From the NCBI GenBank assembly GCA_934446365.1, contig CAKSDZ010000006.1:34657-98656 (forward strand): a stretch of 64,000 nucleotides of DNA. Direction: 5' to 3'. Made by a program: the position numbers and the translations under genes. The stretch comes from an uncultured Eubacteriales bacterium (GTDB lineage: Bacteria; Bacillota; Clostridia; Oscillospirales; CAG-272). The notes beneath the pieces are model-generated. The model saw only the letters and a list, made by a program, of their open reading frames with translations, had not been told where the DNA came from and searched no databases. Position 1 is the first letter of the stretch. Every line of letters begins with the position of its first letter. Shown here in pieces: positions 42,916-51,610 of the stretch.

Positions 42916-43449
42916 ATGAGCGAGGATGAAAGATTTGTTCTTGATTTGGTACAAGATCATAAAATCAAACTGATGAAGATCATAACGTCGAGGCTCGGGC
43001 AATGTCGAACAGCCGACGTGGAGGATTGCTTTCAGGATATTTTTATGCTTGCATTTATCAACAGGGAAAAGCTCAAAACGCATCCGAATCCGGTCGGCTG
43101 GCTTTATGTAACGGCGAGCAATGTGGCTTATGATGCACGCCGGCGAAATCTAAAACATGAACAGCTTACCATTTCTTTCAGCGATGTGGTGGAATATCTC
43201 GGCGAGGACGGCATTGATATTGCAGAACTTCATTCCGACGCTGTGGAGGAGACGGAGGACAACAGGAAGAAAAGGGTGCTGGATGAGCTTTGCGACAAGG
43301 AAAAGGAGCTTTATCGTCTCAAATATGTTGAAAAAAAGGATAACCGATATCTTGCCGAATATTATTCCACGACGGAGGGCTGTATACGTGCCCGTTTATC
43401 TCAGCTGCGCAAGCATGTGAGAAAAATTGTAGAAAAACAGATGAAATAG
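42916..43449 (+). CDS. ECF-like sigma-70 family factor
   Basis: A 177-residue protein from ATG 42916 (GAGAGGGA site). The region 2-like part is at about 15-75 (ADVEDCFQDIFMLAFINREKL, PVGWLYVTASNVAYDARRR), and the region 4-like part at about 115-175 (LDELCDKEKELYRLKYVEKKDNRYLAEYYSTTEGCIRARLSQLRKHV when read across). It heads a four-gene operon with a membrane partner and two secreted proteins. The region is more A/T-rich than its neighbours, which may hint at transfer. Confidence 0.85.
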   Translation: MSEDERFVLDLVQDHKIKLMKIITSRLGQCRTADVEDCFQDIFMLAFINREKLKTHPNPVGWLYVTASNVAYDARRRNLKHEQLTISFSDVVEYLGEDGIDIAELHSDAVEETEDNRKKRVLDELCDKEKELYRLKYVEKKDNRYLAEYYSTTEGCIRARLSQLRKHVRKIVEKQMK

Positions 43450-43537
43450 ACATATTTGAAAAAATTTAGGGAATTATGTAAAATTTTTGATTGCGTTTGG
43501 AAAGATTTTACATAAATAGGTGAAAGGAGAGATTGAT

Positions 43538-44428
43538 ATGGATAACAGTGTAAAAAAGCTTCCGGCCGGTGAAGTGAAAAAAAGACTGCTGGAAGGGCAA
43601 TTGACCTTTGATTCACTGGATGAAGAGACGGTTTTGCGGCTGCTTGATTATGAAACCAATATTTTTGTAAATGACATTGGAGAAACGAAGTTTTATAAAA
43701 TGTGTCTGAAAGCGCTCTCTAAATTCGCTGATTTTGAGGCAGAAGATGTAACGGAAGATAATATATCGGAAATGTCCGAGTCGGCGTATTTTCTGTGCTT
43801 TGACAAACGGCAGCAGCGAAAATGGAAAAGGATGCTGAAAAAGCAGGAGAGAATCAAATGTATTCCGGAAAAAAAGGCCGGTGCCCCTACAAGGTTGCTT
43901 GGTCGGGCTGCGGTGCTTGTTTTGCTGGTTATGTGGCTATATACCGGTCAAAATCTTGTTTATTCGGAATATAATCCTTTTTTGAACGGTATTTCCCGTA
44001 TCCGTGAGTTGTTCACCCTTCCGTATGGGGAGACTGTAAAAAGAGGAGACGACGATATTATGTTTGGCGGAGAAATCAAAAAGTATGCGTCATATGCGGA
44101 TTTGAAAGAGGATTTGGGTACCGACATCCTATATCCCGATAGGGAGAATCCGCAGTTTGCGGTGAAAAATATATGGTATATCGATAATCCCGATCATAAC
44201 TATGTGCAAATAAAGTTTGAGAATATCAAGATGAGTGTTTATTTAAAGGATTCTCCTTTTGAGGAAAGCTGTTTTGAGACAGCTCCGGAGCCGCTGGGTG
44301 AGGGCTGTTACTACTGGCTTTCTAACGGTGGTTATTATCAGGCGATTATATTTTCAAAGGATATTACCTATTCAATTGTTTCATCGGATGAAAAATTATT
44401 GAGAAATTTTCTGATAACTTTAAGATAA
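43538..44428 (+). CDS. Membrane partner of the sigma factor (putative anti-sigma, DUF4367-like)
   Basis: A 296-residue protein. ATG 43538 is preferred (AAAGGAGAG at 7 nt). The cytoplasmic part (about 1-120) is acidic then basic, one TM lies at about 124-142 (LLGRAAVLVLLVMWLY), and an extracytoplasmic domain follows. Its SYADLKEDLGTDILYPD segment resembles the start of the DUF4367 domain found in Clostridial anti-sigma-type proteins. Ligand or signal unknown. Confidence 0.75.
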   Translation: MDNSVKKLPAGEVKKRLLEGQLTFDSLDEETVLRLLDYETNIFVNDIGETKFYKMCLKALSKFADFEAEDVTEDNISEMSESAYFLCFDKRQQRKWKRMLKKQERIKCIPEKKAGAPTRLLGRAAVLVLLVMWLYTGQNLVYSEYNPFLNGISRIRELFTLPYGETVKRGDDDIMFGGEIKKYASYADLKEDLGTDILYPDRENPQFAVKNIWYIDNPDHNYVQIKFENIKMSVYLKDSPFEESCFETAPEPLGEGCYYWLSNGGYYQAIIFSKDITYSIVSSDEKLLRNFLITLR

Positions 44429-44446
44429 ATAACGTGGAGGTTTAAA

Positions 44447-44833
44447 ATGTTTAAGAAAATTATTTCAGTTGTGCTGCTGCTTGCGGCCTGCTTATCTTTC
44501 GCTGTGAGCGCGGAAGGAAGTCTTCAGACCTATATTTATAAAAACGGAGACATTGAAATTCAGATTCAGCATACGGATTTTACGGAGGAAGAGCTTGCCC
44601 GTATCGTTGACCGTTTGGAGAACGGCGACCCCGGCATTTCCGCACAAAATCTTTTGTGCTCCCTGTTTGGACATAAGCTCAAAACAGGCTTGGCATCGAT
44701 TACCCAGCATCATGTCTATTCTACTTATCCGTATTGCGAGGTGACCTATTATGTTGTCGAGGTCTGTGAACGCTGCGACTATGAAAACGCTACCTATGAC
44801 CATGCGGAGCGTGTGGGCTGCTGCACAGACTAA
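44447..44833 (+). CDS. Small secreted Cys/His protein, copy 1
   Basis: A 128-residue protein with a signal peptide (1-22, cleavage near VSA-EGS). The mature part ends in a conserved block LLCSLFGHKLKTGLA ... YCEVTYYVVEVCERC ... H...CC, shared with the next gene: C-x-L-F-G-H-x-L-K-x-G, then C-E-x-T-Y-Y-x-V-x-x-C-E-R-C. The Cys/His pattern resembles a zinc ribbon or disulfide-stabilised fold, outside the cell. No family was recognised. It lies 18 bp after the anti-sigma-like gene with a GGAGG site. Confidence 0.75.
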   Translation: MFKKIISVVLLLAACLSFAVSAEGSLQTYIYKNGDIEIQIQHTDFTEEELARIVDRLENGDPGISAQNLLCSLFGHKLKTGLASITQHHVYSTYPYCEVTYYVVEVCERCDYENATYDHAERVGCCTD

Positions 44834-44866
44834 AACACGGCCGGAAACGGCAGGGAGGAAAATAGG

Positions 44867-45256
44867 ATGAAAAAAATTTTGGCTGTCGCCGTGTCTCTTG
44901 CCGTTGCCGCTTTTTCTTTTATGAACAGCGGCAGCGCAGCATATTTCGCGCCAGGAGATGCTCATGCCGCTCCCGCACTCTCGTACCATGAAGAAGCGGA
45001 CGCTCCCGATTTTGAAGCGATGGCGGCGCTTTTTGCGCAAGGCTCGGATGTGAAATATGAGCCGCAAAGTCCTGTTTGTTTCCTGTTCGGACATCATTTG
45101 AAAGCCGGTATCGCGTGTTTGACATCCTATGCGGGGAATGCCGAGCATCCGGAATGTGAAAGAACCTATTATGAGGTTACTTATTGTGAACGCTGCGGAC
45201 ATTACGGCATCACGACCGTAGCCTCGGATTTCAATTTGATTTCACCCGAATCTTGA
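44867..45256 (+). CDS. Small secreted Cys/His protein, copy 2
   Basis: A 129-residue paralog of the preceding protein. Signal peptide 1-24 (cleavage near GSA-AYF), a variable middle, then VCFLFGHHLKAGIACL and ECERTYYEVTYCERCGHYG. The first halves of the two paralogs do not align, while the C-terminal 60 residues do, suggesting a conserved functional module. Last gene of the sigma operon, followed by a long hairpin. Confidence 0.75.
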   Translation: MKKILAVAVSLAVAAFSFMNSGSAAYFAPGDAHAAPALSYHEEADAPDFEAMAALFAQGSDVKYEPQSPVCFLFGHHLKAGIACLTSYAGNAEHPECERTYYEVTYCERCGHYGITTVASDFNLISPES

Positions 45257-45289
45257 AATTCTCTTTCTGAAAAAACAAATCTCTCCTTC

Positions 45290-45386
45290 AGACGCCGTCC
45301 GAAGTATTGGGAAATCCATAAATCTGATGTTTGTCGGATCATCGGATTGTTACGGATTTCATCGCTTTCGGACGGCGTCTTTTTTA
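45290..45386 (+). terminator. Long 97-nt hairpin with T-run
   Basis: Outer arms AGACGCCGTCCGAA (45290-45303) and TTCGGACGGCGTCT (45367-45380). The middle arms are GAAATCC (45311-45317) and GGATTTC (45354-45360). The inner arms are AATCTGATG and CATCGGATT with a G-U pair. TTTTTT follows. Far longer than a normal terminator, so it may also be a small RNA or mobile-element relic. Confidence 0.65.
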
Positions 45387-45463
45387 TGCCAAGTACGATA
45401 TGGCGTTTCTGTATATTTTCGTACACAGCTTTCACGCCGAGCCGTCGAATTGCCGTTATCATA

Positions 45464-45492
45464 TTGACAAAAATCCGATTTCCATATATAAT
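45464..45492 (+). promoter_or_regulatory. Promoter of the transketolase operon
   Basis: TTGACA (45464-45469), 17-nt spacer, TATAAT (45487-45492): full consensus. Confidence 0.8.
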
Positions 45493-45565
45493 CAAATAGG
45501 ATAACATACAGAATGATAGGGCAAAATGAATAAAATTGCCAATTTTTTCAGGAGGATAAATTTTC

Positions 45566-46393
45566 ATGGAACAGGCAAAGCTTGCATTGCTGACGGAAAA
45601 AGCGCGGGAAATCCGCATCGGCGCGCTTACGGCCGTTTACAGCGCCGCATCCGGTCATCCGGGCGGCTCCCTTTCGATTGCGGATATTCTTTCTTATTTG
45701 TATTTTTCCGAAATGAACGTGGATCCGAAGGATCCGAAAAAGGCAGACCGTGACAGACTGGTTCTTTCCAAAGGACATACGGCGCCCGCGCTTTACGCGG
45801 CGCTTGCGGCGCGCGGATATTTCGATGCCGAGCTGTTGAAGACCTTCCGTCAGGCGGACAGCATTCTTCAAGGTCATCCGGATATGAAGCATATTCCGGG
45901 TGTCGATATGACGACCGGTTCCCTCGGACTCGGCTTTTCCGCCGCGAACGGCATGGCGCTTTCCGCCAAAATTTCGGGCGATTCCTACCGTGTCTATGCG
46001 ATTCTCGGCGACGGCGAGACGGAGGAGGGGCAGATTTGGGAGGCGGCGATGTTCGGCGCGCATTATAAGCTCGATAACCTTGTCGCGTTTGTGGATTTCA
46101 ACGGACTGCAAATCGACGGCAAAATCACGGAGGTTATGAATCCCACGCCGCTCGATGAAAAATTCGCGGCATTCGGCTGGAACGTCATCACCATCGATGC
46201 GCATGACTTCGATCAGATCGAGGCGGCCTGCAAGGCGGCGCGCGAATGCACGGGAAAGCCGACCGCGGTCATTTGCAAGAGCATCAAGGGACGCGGCGTT
46301 TCGTTTATGGAAAATCAAGTAGGCTGGCACGGCAAGGCTCCGAGCGAGGAGCAATACAATCTCGCCGTCACAGAGCTTACCGCTTCGGTATAA
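45566..46393 (+). CDS. Transketolase, N-terminal subunit
   Basis: A 275-residue thiamine-diphosphate-binding half of a split transketolase of the non-oxidative pentose phosphate pathway. Motifs are SGHPGGSLSIADIL near the N terminus, LSKGHTAPALYAAL, and the ThDP/Mg loop GDGETEEGQIWEA...VDFNGLQIDG. An AGGAGGA site precedes the ATG. The C-terminal half follows 15 bp later. No sugar kinase or PTS gene is linked. Confidence 0.95.
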   Translation: MEQAKLALLTEKAREIRIGALTAVYSAASGHPGGSLSIADILSYLYFSEMNVDPKDPKKADRDRLVLSKGHTAPALYAALAARGYFDAELLKTFRQADSILQGHPDMKHIPGVDMTTGSLGLGFSAANGMALSAKISGDSYRVYAILGDGETEEGQIWEAAMFGAHYKLDNLVAFVDFNGLQIDGKITEVMNPTPLDEKFAAFGWNVITIDAHDFDQIEAACKAARECTGKPTAVICKSIKGRGVSFMENQVGWHGKAPSEEQYNLAVTELTASV

Positions 46394-46408
46394 AAGGAGG
46401 GAATCATA

Positions 46409-47350
46409 ATGGCAGACAAAATCGCAACCAGAGAAGCCTACGGCAACGCGCTTGCCGAATTCGGCGCAAAATATGATATCGTGGTTCTCGACGCCGACCT
46501 ATCCGAAGCGACGAAAACCTGCAACTTCAAAAAGAAATTTCCGGAGAGATTCTTCGACTGCGGCATCGCGGAGGGCAATATGATCGCGGTCGCGGCCGGC
46601 ATCGCGGCGACGGGAAAAATTCCGTTCGCTTCGAGCTTTGCCATGTTCGCGGCGGGACGTGCGTTCGAGCAGATCCGCAATTCGGTCGGATATCCTCATC
46701 TGAATGTCAAAATCGGCGCGACGCACGCCGGTATCTCCGTCGGCGAGGACGGCGCAACGCACCAGTGCAACGAGGATATCGCCCTGATGCGCACCATCCC
46801 GGGCATGACGATTGTGAGTCCTGCGGACGGCACAGAGGCGAGAGCCGCCGTCGAGGCCGCGATTCTGCATGACGGTCCCGTCTATCTGCGCTTCGGTCGA
46901 TATGCGGTTCCGTATCTCTATGATGAGAGCACTTATAAATTTGAACTCGGACGCGGCGTGAAGCTCGCTGAGGGAAGCGACGTCACAATCGTCGCGACCG
47001 GTCTTATGGTTCATCTCGCGCTTGCGGCAAAGGAACTTTTGAAAGCGGACGGCATTTCCGCCGAGGTCATCAACATTCATACGATCAAGCCGCTTGATAC
47101 GGAGCTGCTGGCCGCTTCCGCCTCCAAGACGAGGGCTGTCGTGACGGCGGAGGAGCACAACATCATCGGAGGACTTGGCGGCGCCGTCTGCGAAACGCTT
47201 GCCGGAATTTGTCCGGTGCCGGTGCTGCGCGTCGGCGTCGAGGATACGTACGGCCGTTCCGGAAAGGTGCCGGCGCTTCTCGAGATGTACGGTCTTACCG
47301 CGGCGAACATCGCTGCCAAGGCGAAGGCTGCCGTCGGAATGAAAAAATAA
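46409..47350 (+). CDS. Transketolase, C-terminal subunit
   Basis: A 313-residue partner carrying the pyrimidine-binding domain and the C-terminal transketolase domain. Motifs are RFFDCGIAEGNMIAVAAG (with the catalytic Glu), FASSFAMFAAGRAFEQIRNS, THAGISVGEDGATHQ and the C-terminal GRSGKVPALLEMYGL. It assembles with the N-terminal half. A terminator follows. Confidence 0.95.
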   Translation: MADKIATREAYGNALAEFGAKYDIVVLDADLSEATKTCNFKKKFPERFFDCGIAEGNMIAVAAGIAATGKIPFASSFAMFAAGRAFEQIRNSVGYPHLNVKIGATHAGISVGEDGATHQCNEDIALMRTIPGMTIVSPADGTEARAAVEAAILHDGPVYLRFGRYAVPYLYDESTYKFELGRGVKLAEGSDVTIVATGLMVHLALAAKELLKADGISAEVINIHTIKPLDTELLAASASKTRAVVTAEEHNIIGGLGGAVCETLAGICPVPVLRVGVEDTYGRSGKVPALLEMYGLTAANIAAKAKAAVGMKK

Positions 47351-47366
47351 TTCGGATAAACGCAAA

Positions 47367-47404
47367 AAAATTCACTCCCGCGGTCATGGCTTCGGGAGTG
47401 AATT
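47367..47404. terminator. Terminator after transketolase
   Basis: AAATTCACTCCCG and CGGGAGTGAATTT arms with an 11-12 nt loop, A-flanked left and T-flanked right. Confidence 0.75.
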
Positions 47405-47456
47405 TCTATGGAAGCGGCTATAATAAACGGAGAAATATGCGGAAAGGGGAGCGCGC

Positions 47457-49667
47457 ATGAAAGTTCTGATGGTCACGATGGGCATGAACATCGGCGGCGC
47501 CGAAACACATATCGTCGAGCTTTCGGCGGCGCTTGCGGCACGCGGCATAGAGGTATTTGTCGCCTCTTCCGGCGGTGTATATGAGACGGCGCTTGCCAAG
47601 CACGGCATCCCACATGTGACGCTGCCGCTCGATAAGAAAAATCCGCGGGCGCTACTTTCGGCACGCCGCGGACTCGCCGCCCTGATTGAAAAAGAAAAAT
47701 TCGACATTGTCCACGCGCACGCGAGGATTCCGGCATTTATCTGCGGCACCCTGCAAAAAAAGTATGGGTTCCGGTTTGTCACGACCGATCACGGCGTTTT
47801 CCGCTTGGACCCCGTGTTAAAGAAGCTTTCCAACTGGGGAGAATATACCTTTGCCGTCAGTGAGGATATCAGGAGGTATCTGATTGAAAACTATCCTCTG
47901 AATCCCGCGCATATCGTGTCCACGGTCAATGGAATCAACACGGATACATTTTCTCCCTCGAGAGACGGTTCTGCCGTTCGGGAAACGCTGGGGGCTTTCG
48001 GGAAAAAGGCGGTTCTGCATGTCAGCCGGCTGGAAAAGGAAAGCTCGGTCTGCGCCGAAGCGCTGATCGGCGCCATGGAGCTTCTTCACGGCAAAGCGAT
48101 TCTTGTCATCGTCGGGGACGGCGCCTATATCGACGTTCTGCGCCGCCGTGCGGCGTCGGTGAACGAAAGGCTCGGCTTTTCCGCTGTCATGCTTGTCGGC
48201 GCGAGAACGGATGTGGCGGATTATATCGCCGCCTGCGACCTGTTTGTCGGGCCGTCCCGTGCGGCGATGGAGGCGATGGCGAGCGGTAAGCCGACGATCA
48301 TTTCCGGCTCCCAAGGTCATGGCGGCATTTTCGACGAGAGCATCGCCGCGGCGGCGGTGGCGAGCAACTTCTGCTTCCGCGGTGCGGCGCTTCCGACGGC
48401 CGAAATCCTGGCCGCGGATATTGACCGCCTCATGAGCTATGACGCGCCGGCGCTTGAAAAGCTCGGCGCCTATGCGCGGGAATTTATTCTTCAAAACTAT
48501 TCCGTCGGGAAAATGACGGACAGCCAGCTCGCCGTCTATGAGAAAATCGCGGCGTACCGCACGGACGGCGATCCGGATATCATGATTTGCGGCTATTACG
48601 GCTATGGCAACGCCGGCGACGATTCGATGCTCTCCTGCATTGTGGACGGCATCCGGCGTATCGACCCTTCGCTTGCGATTTGTGTAATGTCCGCATGTCC
48701 CGAGAGGACGCGCGCGCTTTATCTTGTGGATGCCGTGAATCGGTTCGATCTTCCGGCCGTTTTGCGCAAGCTCGAACGCACAAAGCTGTTTTTGTTCGGA
48801 GGAGGGAATCTCTTTCAGGATAAGACGAGCACCCATTCCTTGCTGTATTATGTAAAAATGGTCGGAGCGGCAAAGCGCAGCGGAGCGAAAATCATGATTT
48901 ATGCGAACGGAATCGGACCTGTCACAAAGACGAAAAACATCTATCGGGTGAAAGAGTGTCTCGCGGCGGCGGACAGCATTTCCTTGCGTGACGGGTATTC
49001 CTTTGATTTTGCAAAAAAGCTTGTTCCCGAAAAAAATATCCGGCTGACCTTTGACCCTGCCGTGTTGATATCTCCCTGCGAAAATCCGGTGGGGGAGGAA
49101 CGCTATTTTGTCATTCTTCCGAAGAAAAACGCGCCGGATGCCGGAGAAAAGCTGCTCCGTCTCATCAGCCATATCCAAGGAAAATATGGGCTGCGTGCAT
49201 TTTTGATATCGATGTATGATGAGGAGGATTTGGATTACTGCCGGAAGCTTTCGGCAAAGACCGGCGCACGGCTGCTGCGGCCGGCGTCGGATTCGGAAAT
49301 CGTTTCGGCTTTGGCCGGCGCCGCGCTTGTGATATCTTCCAGACTGCACGGCTTGATTTATGCGACTGCGGCGGCGTGTCCGATGATGAGCTTCTCGGAT
49401 GACGTGAAGCTGGAATCCTATCTCGACTATATCGGTCTCGGCAAAAAAACGGGTGTATCCTGCTCGGCGGACGTGTATTCCGAGGCGGAATATCTTTGCA
49501 TGATGGCGGACCGTGTGCTCTTGGATGCGGACAAAATCCGGGAAACGCTTGCCGCGGGGCTTCCGATGTGGCGTACCTTAGCGGAATACGAGTTTTCCGA
49601 GGCGGTTCGGGCAGTGCGCGGGAACGGGGCGGAGATCCTCGGAGAAAGGAAAAACGGAAATGTTTGA
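47457..49667 (+). CDS. Fused glycosyltransferase family 4 / CsaB polysaccharide pyruvyl transferase
   Basis: A 736-residue fusion. Residues 1-370 form a GT-B glycosyltransferase (N-terminal MGMNIGGAETHIVELSAAL; DIVHAHAR; donor-side GPSRAAMEAMASGKPTI). Residues about 380-736 form a pyruvyl transferase of the CsaB type (MICGYYGYGNAGDDSML, LFGGGNLFQD, GNGIGP-like YANGIGPV, SSRLHGLIYA). CsaB ketal-pyruvylates secondary cell-wall polysaccharide to anchor S-layer-homology proteins. The fusion suggests sequential glycosyl and pyruvyl transfer on one polymer. An in-frame Met at the GAGCGCGC-preceded ATG is used. The next gene overlaps its end by 8 bp. Confidence 0.85.
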   Translation: MKVLMVTMGMNIGGAETHIVELSAALAARGIEVFVASSGGVYETALAKHGIPHVTLPLDKKNPRALLSARRGLAALIEKEKFDIVHAHARIPAFICGTLQKKYGFRFVTTDHGVFRLDPVLKKLSNWGEYTFAVSEDIRRYLIENYPLNPAHIVSTVNGINTDTFSPSRDGSAVRETLGAFGKKAVLHVSRLEKESSVCAEALIGAMELLHGKAILVIVGDGAYIDVLRRRAASVNERLGFSAVMLVGARTDVADYIAACDLFVGPSRAAMEAMASGKPTIISGSQGHGGIFDESIAAAAVASNFCFRGAALPTAEILAADIDRLMSYDAPALEKLGAYAREFILQNYSVGKMTDSQLAVYEKIAAYRTDGDPDIMICGYYGYGNAGDDSMLSCIVDGIRRIDPSLAICVMSACPERTRALYLVDAVNRFDLPAVLRKLERTKLFLFGGGNLFQDKTSTHSLLYYVKMVGAAKRSGAKIMIYANGIGPVTKTKNIYRVKECLAAADSISLRDGYSFDFAKKLVPEKNIRLTFDPAVLISPCENPVGEERYFVILPKKNAPDAGEKLLRLISHIQGKYGLRAFLISMYDEEDLDYCRKLSAKTGARLLRPASDSEIVSALAGAALVISSRLHGLIYATAAACPMMSFSDDVKLESYLDYIGLGKKTGVSCSADVYSEAEYLCMMADRVLLDADKIRETLAAGLPMWRTLAEYEFSEAVRAVRGNGAEILGERKNGNV

Positions 49668-50247
49668 GATTTTTGCTTATGTGGAGCGGATGAAGTATAT
49701 CCGGAGATGGGCGCTGATGCGTTCCTTACGCGAGGAAAACGATATGGAGCATTCGTTTCAGGTGGCCTATGTGGCGCATGCGCTTGCCATAATCCGGAAC
49801 GAATACTTTGACGGCGGGGCGGACATCGGGCGCGTGCTGGAAATCGCCATGTATCACGATCTTTCGGAGACGATCACGGGCGATATGCCGACACCGGTAA
49901 AACATATCAATCCGCAGCTGCGTGCCCTGTACGGCGGACTTGAAAGCTCGGCAAAGGAACGCTTGCTTTCCACACTTCCGGAAGAGCTGAAAACCTCCTA
50001 TTCGGCGTTTATCGCTCCGGATACCGGTTCGGTTGAATATAAGCTTGTCAAGGCTGCGGATAAGCTCAGCGCCTATCTGAAATGCATCGAGGAGACAAAG
50101 AGCGGCAATTCGGAATTCCGCCGCGCCATGGAGGGCAAAAGGGAAGAGCTGTTGGCCTGCGGTATGAAAGAGGTTCTCTTTTTCATGGAAAAAATTGTTC
50201 CGGTCTATCTTTTGACGCTGGACGAGCTTGATTTGGCGGAGAAATAA
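49660..50247 (+). CDS. HD-domain phosphohydrolase, YfbR-like
   Basis: A 195-residue HD protein. Ligands in order are H31 in NDMEHSFQV, H66-D67 in MYHDLSE, E70 plus the GDMPTPVKH segment, and the Asp of VKAADKLSAYL. This is the YfbR 5'-deoxynucleotidase layout, which removes phosphate from dNMPs. Overlap with the fusion gene implies co-transcription without an obvious pathway link. Confidence 0.88.
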   Translation: MFEIFAYVERMKYIRRWALMRSLREENDMEHSFQVAYVAHALAIIRNEYFDGGADIGRVLEIAMYHDLSETITGDMPTPVKHINPQLRALYGGLESSAKERLLSTLPEELKTSYSAFIAPDTGSVEYKLVKAADKLSAYLKCIEETKSGNSEFRRAMEGKREELLACGMKEVLFFMEKIVPVYLLTLDELDLAEK

Positions 50248-50391
50248 GAAGCATTGAAATGAAAGCAGCCGTAAGGGACTGCTTTTTCTTTTTGGATATG
50301 GCTCGTGCCGTGTCCAAAAAACAAGCTCCGACATATAATGTGATAGGATGCATGGCATCCGAATGACAAGAAAGGAATTTAATTTAAATAT

Positions 50392-51252
50392 ATGCCAACA
50401 CAAATTACGAATCAAGCAAGTCTTGTCTATAATTATGGAAGTGCGACAGGAAATGCCGTTTCCAACATTGCGACTACGACACTTCTTGACCCGATTGCGG
50501 CCGACAAGACATCGGTGGGGGATACCTATCGTCCCGGAGAAAACATCACGTATGTGCTCTCCATACAAAATCATGGAAATACTGCTTTGACGGGTATTTC
50601 TATAACGGATAATCTTGGTTCTTATACAGTCGGAGGCACAACGGTTACGCCTTTGACGTATGCGAACAGCGCAAGCCTTTATATCAACGGCGTTTATTCC
50701 GCTCCGATTACGGGAACGCCCGGCACGAACGATGTCGTCTTTACGATCGATTCGCTTGCGGCCGGTTCCAACGCGCTGATCGTTTATAATGCCACGGTAA
50801 ACGGCTATGCTCCGCTGGCGACGGACGCAACGATCGTCAATACGGCGACCTTCACGGCTAACGGTGTCACCACGCCGCTGACCGCGACCAACACCATTAC
50901 CGTAGAGGGCTATGCGGACGTTTCCATCCTCAAAGAAATGAGTCCGGATCCCATTTCCGACGGGGATACGATCACGTATACCTTTACCATCAACAATTAC
51001 GGCAACACGCCGGCAACCAATGTGGTTCTGACCGACCAGTTCGATCCGGCGCCGTCCCTTATCTCCGTAACCGTCGGCGGACAGACCGTGCCTTCCTCGG
51101 ATTACACCTATACGGGCGGACTTCTGACGCTTCCGAGCGGTTCGACCTTTGAGATGACCGTTCCGGCTGCGACGATTTCACAGAATCCGACGACCGGCGT
51201 TGTCACCTCGACACCGGGAACGCTTGTGATTACGGTGACGGGCACCATTTGA
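50392..51252 (+). CDS. DUF11 repeat protein without signal peptide
   Basis: A 286-residue beta-rich protein: two DUF11/TIGR01451-type domains. One covers about 35-160 (PGENITYVLSIQNHGNTALTGISITD) and the other about 168-286 (DGDTITYTFTINNYGNTPATNVVLTD). It begins MPTQITNQASLVYNYG with no signal peptide or TM segment, unlike most DUF11 surface proteins. It is rich in Thr/Asn/Val and poor in Lys. Similar small DUF11 proteins in spore-forming Clostridia are suspected outer-layer proteins; that is inference. AAGGAAT is a weak ribosome site. Confidence 0.75.
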   Translation: MPTQITNQASLVYNYGSATGNAVSNIATTTLLDPIAADKTSVGDTYRPGENITYVLSIQNHGNTALTGISITDNLGSYTVGGTTVTPLTYANSASLYINGVYSAPITGTPGTNDVVFTIDSLAAGSNALIVYNATVNGYAPLATDATIVNTATFTANGVTTPLTATNTITVEGYADVSILKEMSPDPISDGDTITYTFTINNYGNTPATNVVLTDQFDPAPSLISVTVGGQTVPSSDYTYTGGLLTLPSGSTFEMTVPAATISQNPTTGVVTSTPGTLVITVTGTI

Positions 51253-51396
51253 CGCGGAATCAAAAAGCAAAGGATTGTAGCGATATTTTCTCTGAATGCG
51301 GCTGTACCGAAAATGCGGTGCGGCCGCATTTTCGGTTTCGATGCTTCCTTTTTTTGACCGATTTCTCTTTCTTCCGATAATATTGTCGGTTGCCTC

Positions 51397-51425
51397 TTGA
51401 CAAAAGTCCGTAACTTTGCTAATAT
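51397..51425 (+). promoter_or_regulatory. Promoter of the TPP riboswitch-thiT unit
   Basis: TTGACA (51397-51402), 17-nt spacer, TAATAT (51420-51425). Confidence 0.7.
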
Positions 51426-51444
51426 GAAAAAAACCGCATAAAAT

Positions 51445-51538
51445 AATCGGGGGTGCTGAATGTGATTCGGCTGAGAGGAAGATGTTATCCGAAAACCCTT
51501 CTAACCTGATATGGATAATACCGGCGCAGGAAGATTAT
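51445..51538 (+). promoter_or_regulatory. TPP riboswitch (THI-box)
   Basis: Contains the family signatures GGGGGTGCTG, GGCTGAGAGGA, ACCCTTCTAACCTGAT, GGATAATACCGGCGCAGGAA in order. Next comes an expression-platform terminator at 51561-51597 (ATTGCCG...CGGCAAT, then TTTTATTTTT) that abuts the AGGAGG site of thiT. Confidence 0.97.
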
Positions 51539-51560
51539 GGACGCAACACTCCGAGAAATG

Positions 51561-51597
51561 ATTGCCGTATTATTTTCATGCGGCAATTTTATTTTTA
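51561..51597 (+). terminator. Expression-platform terminator of the TPP riboswitch
   Basis: ATTGCCG and CGGCAAT arms with a 13-nt loop, followed by a T-rich run that ends at the thiT ribosome site. Confidence 0.85.
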
Positions 51598-51610
51598 GGA
51601 GGTTTTTCAG

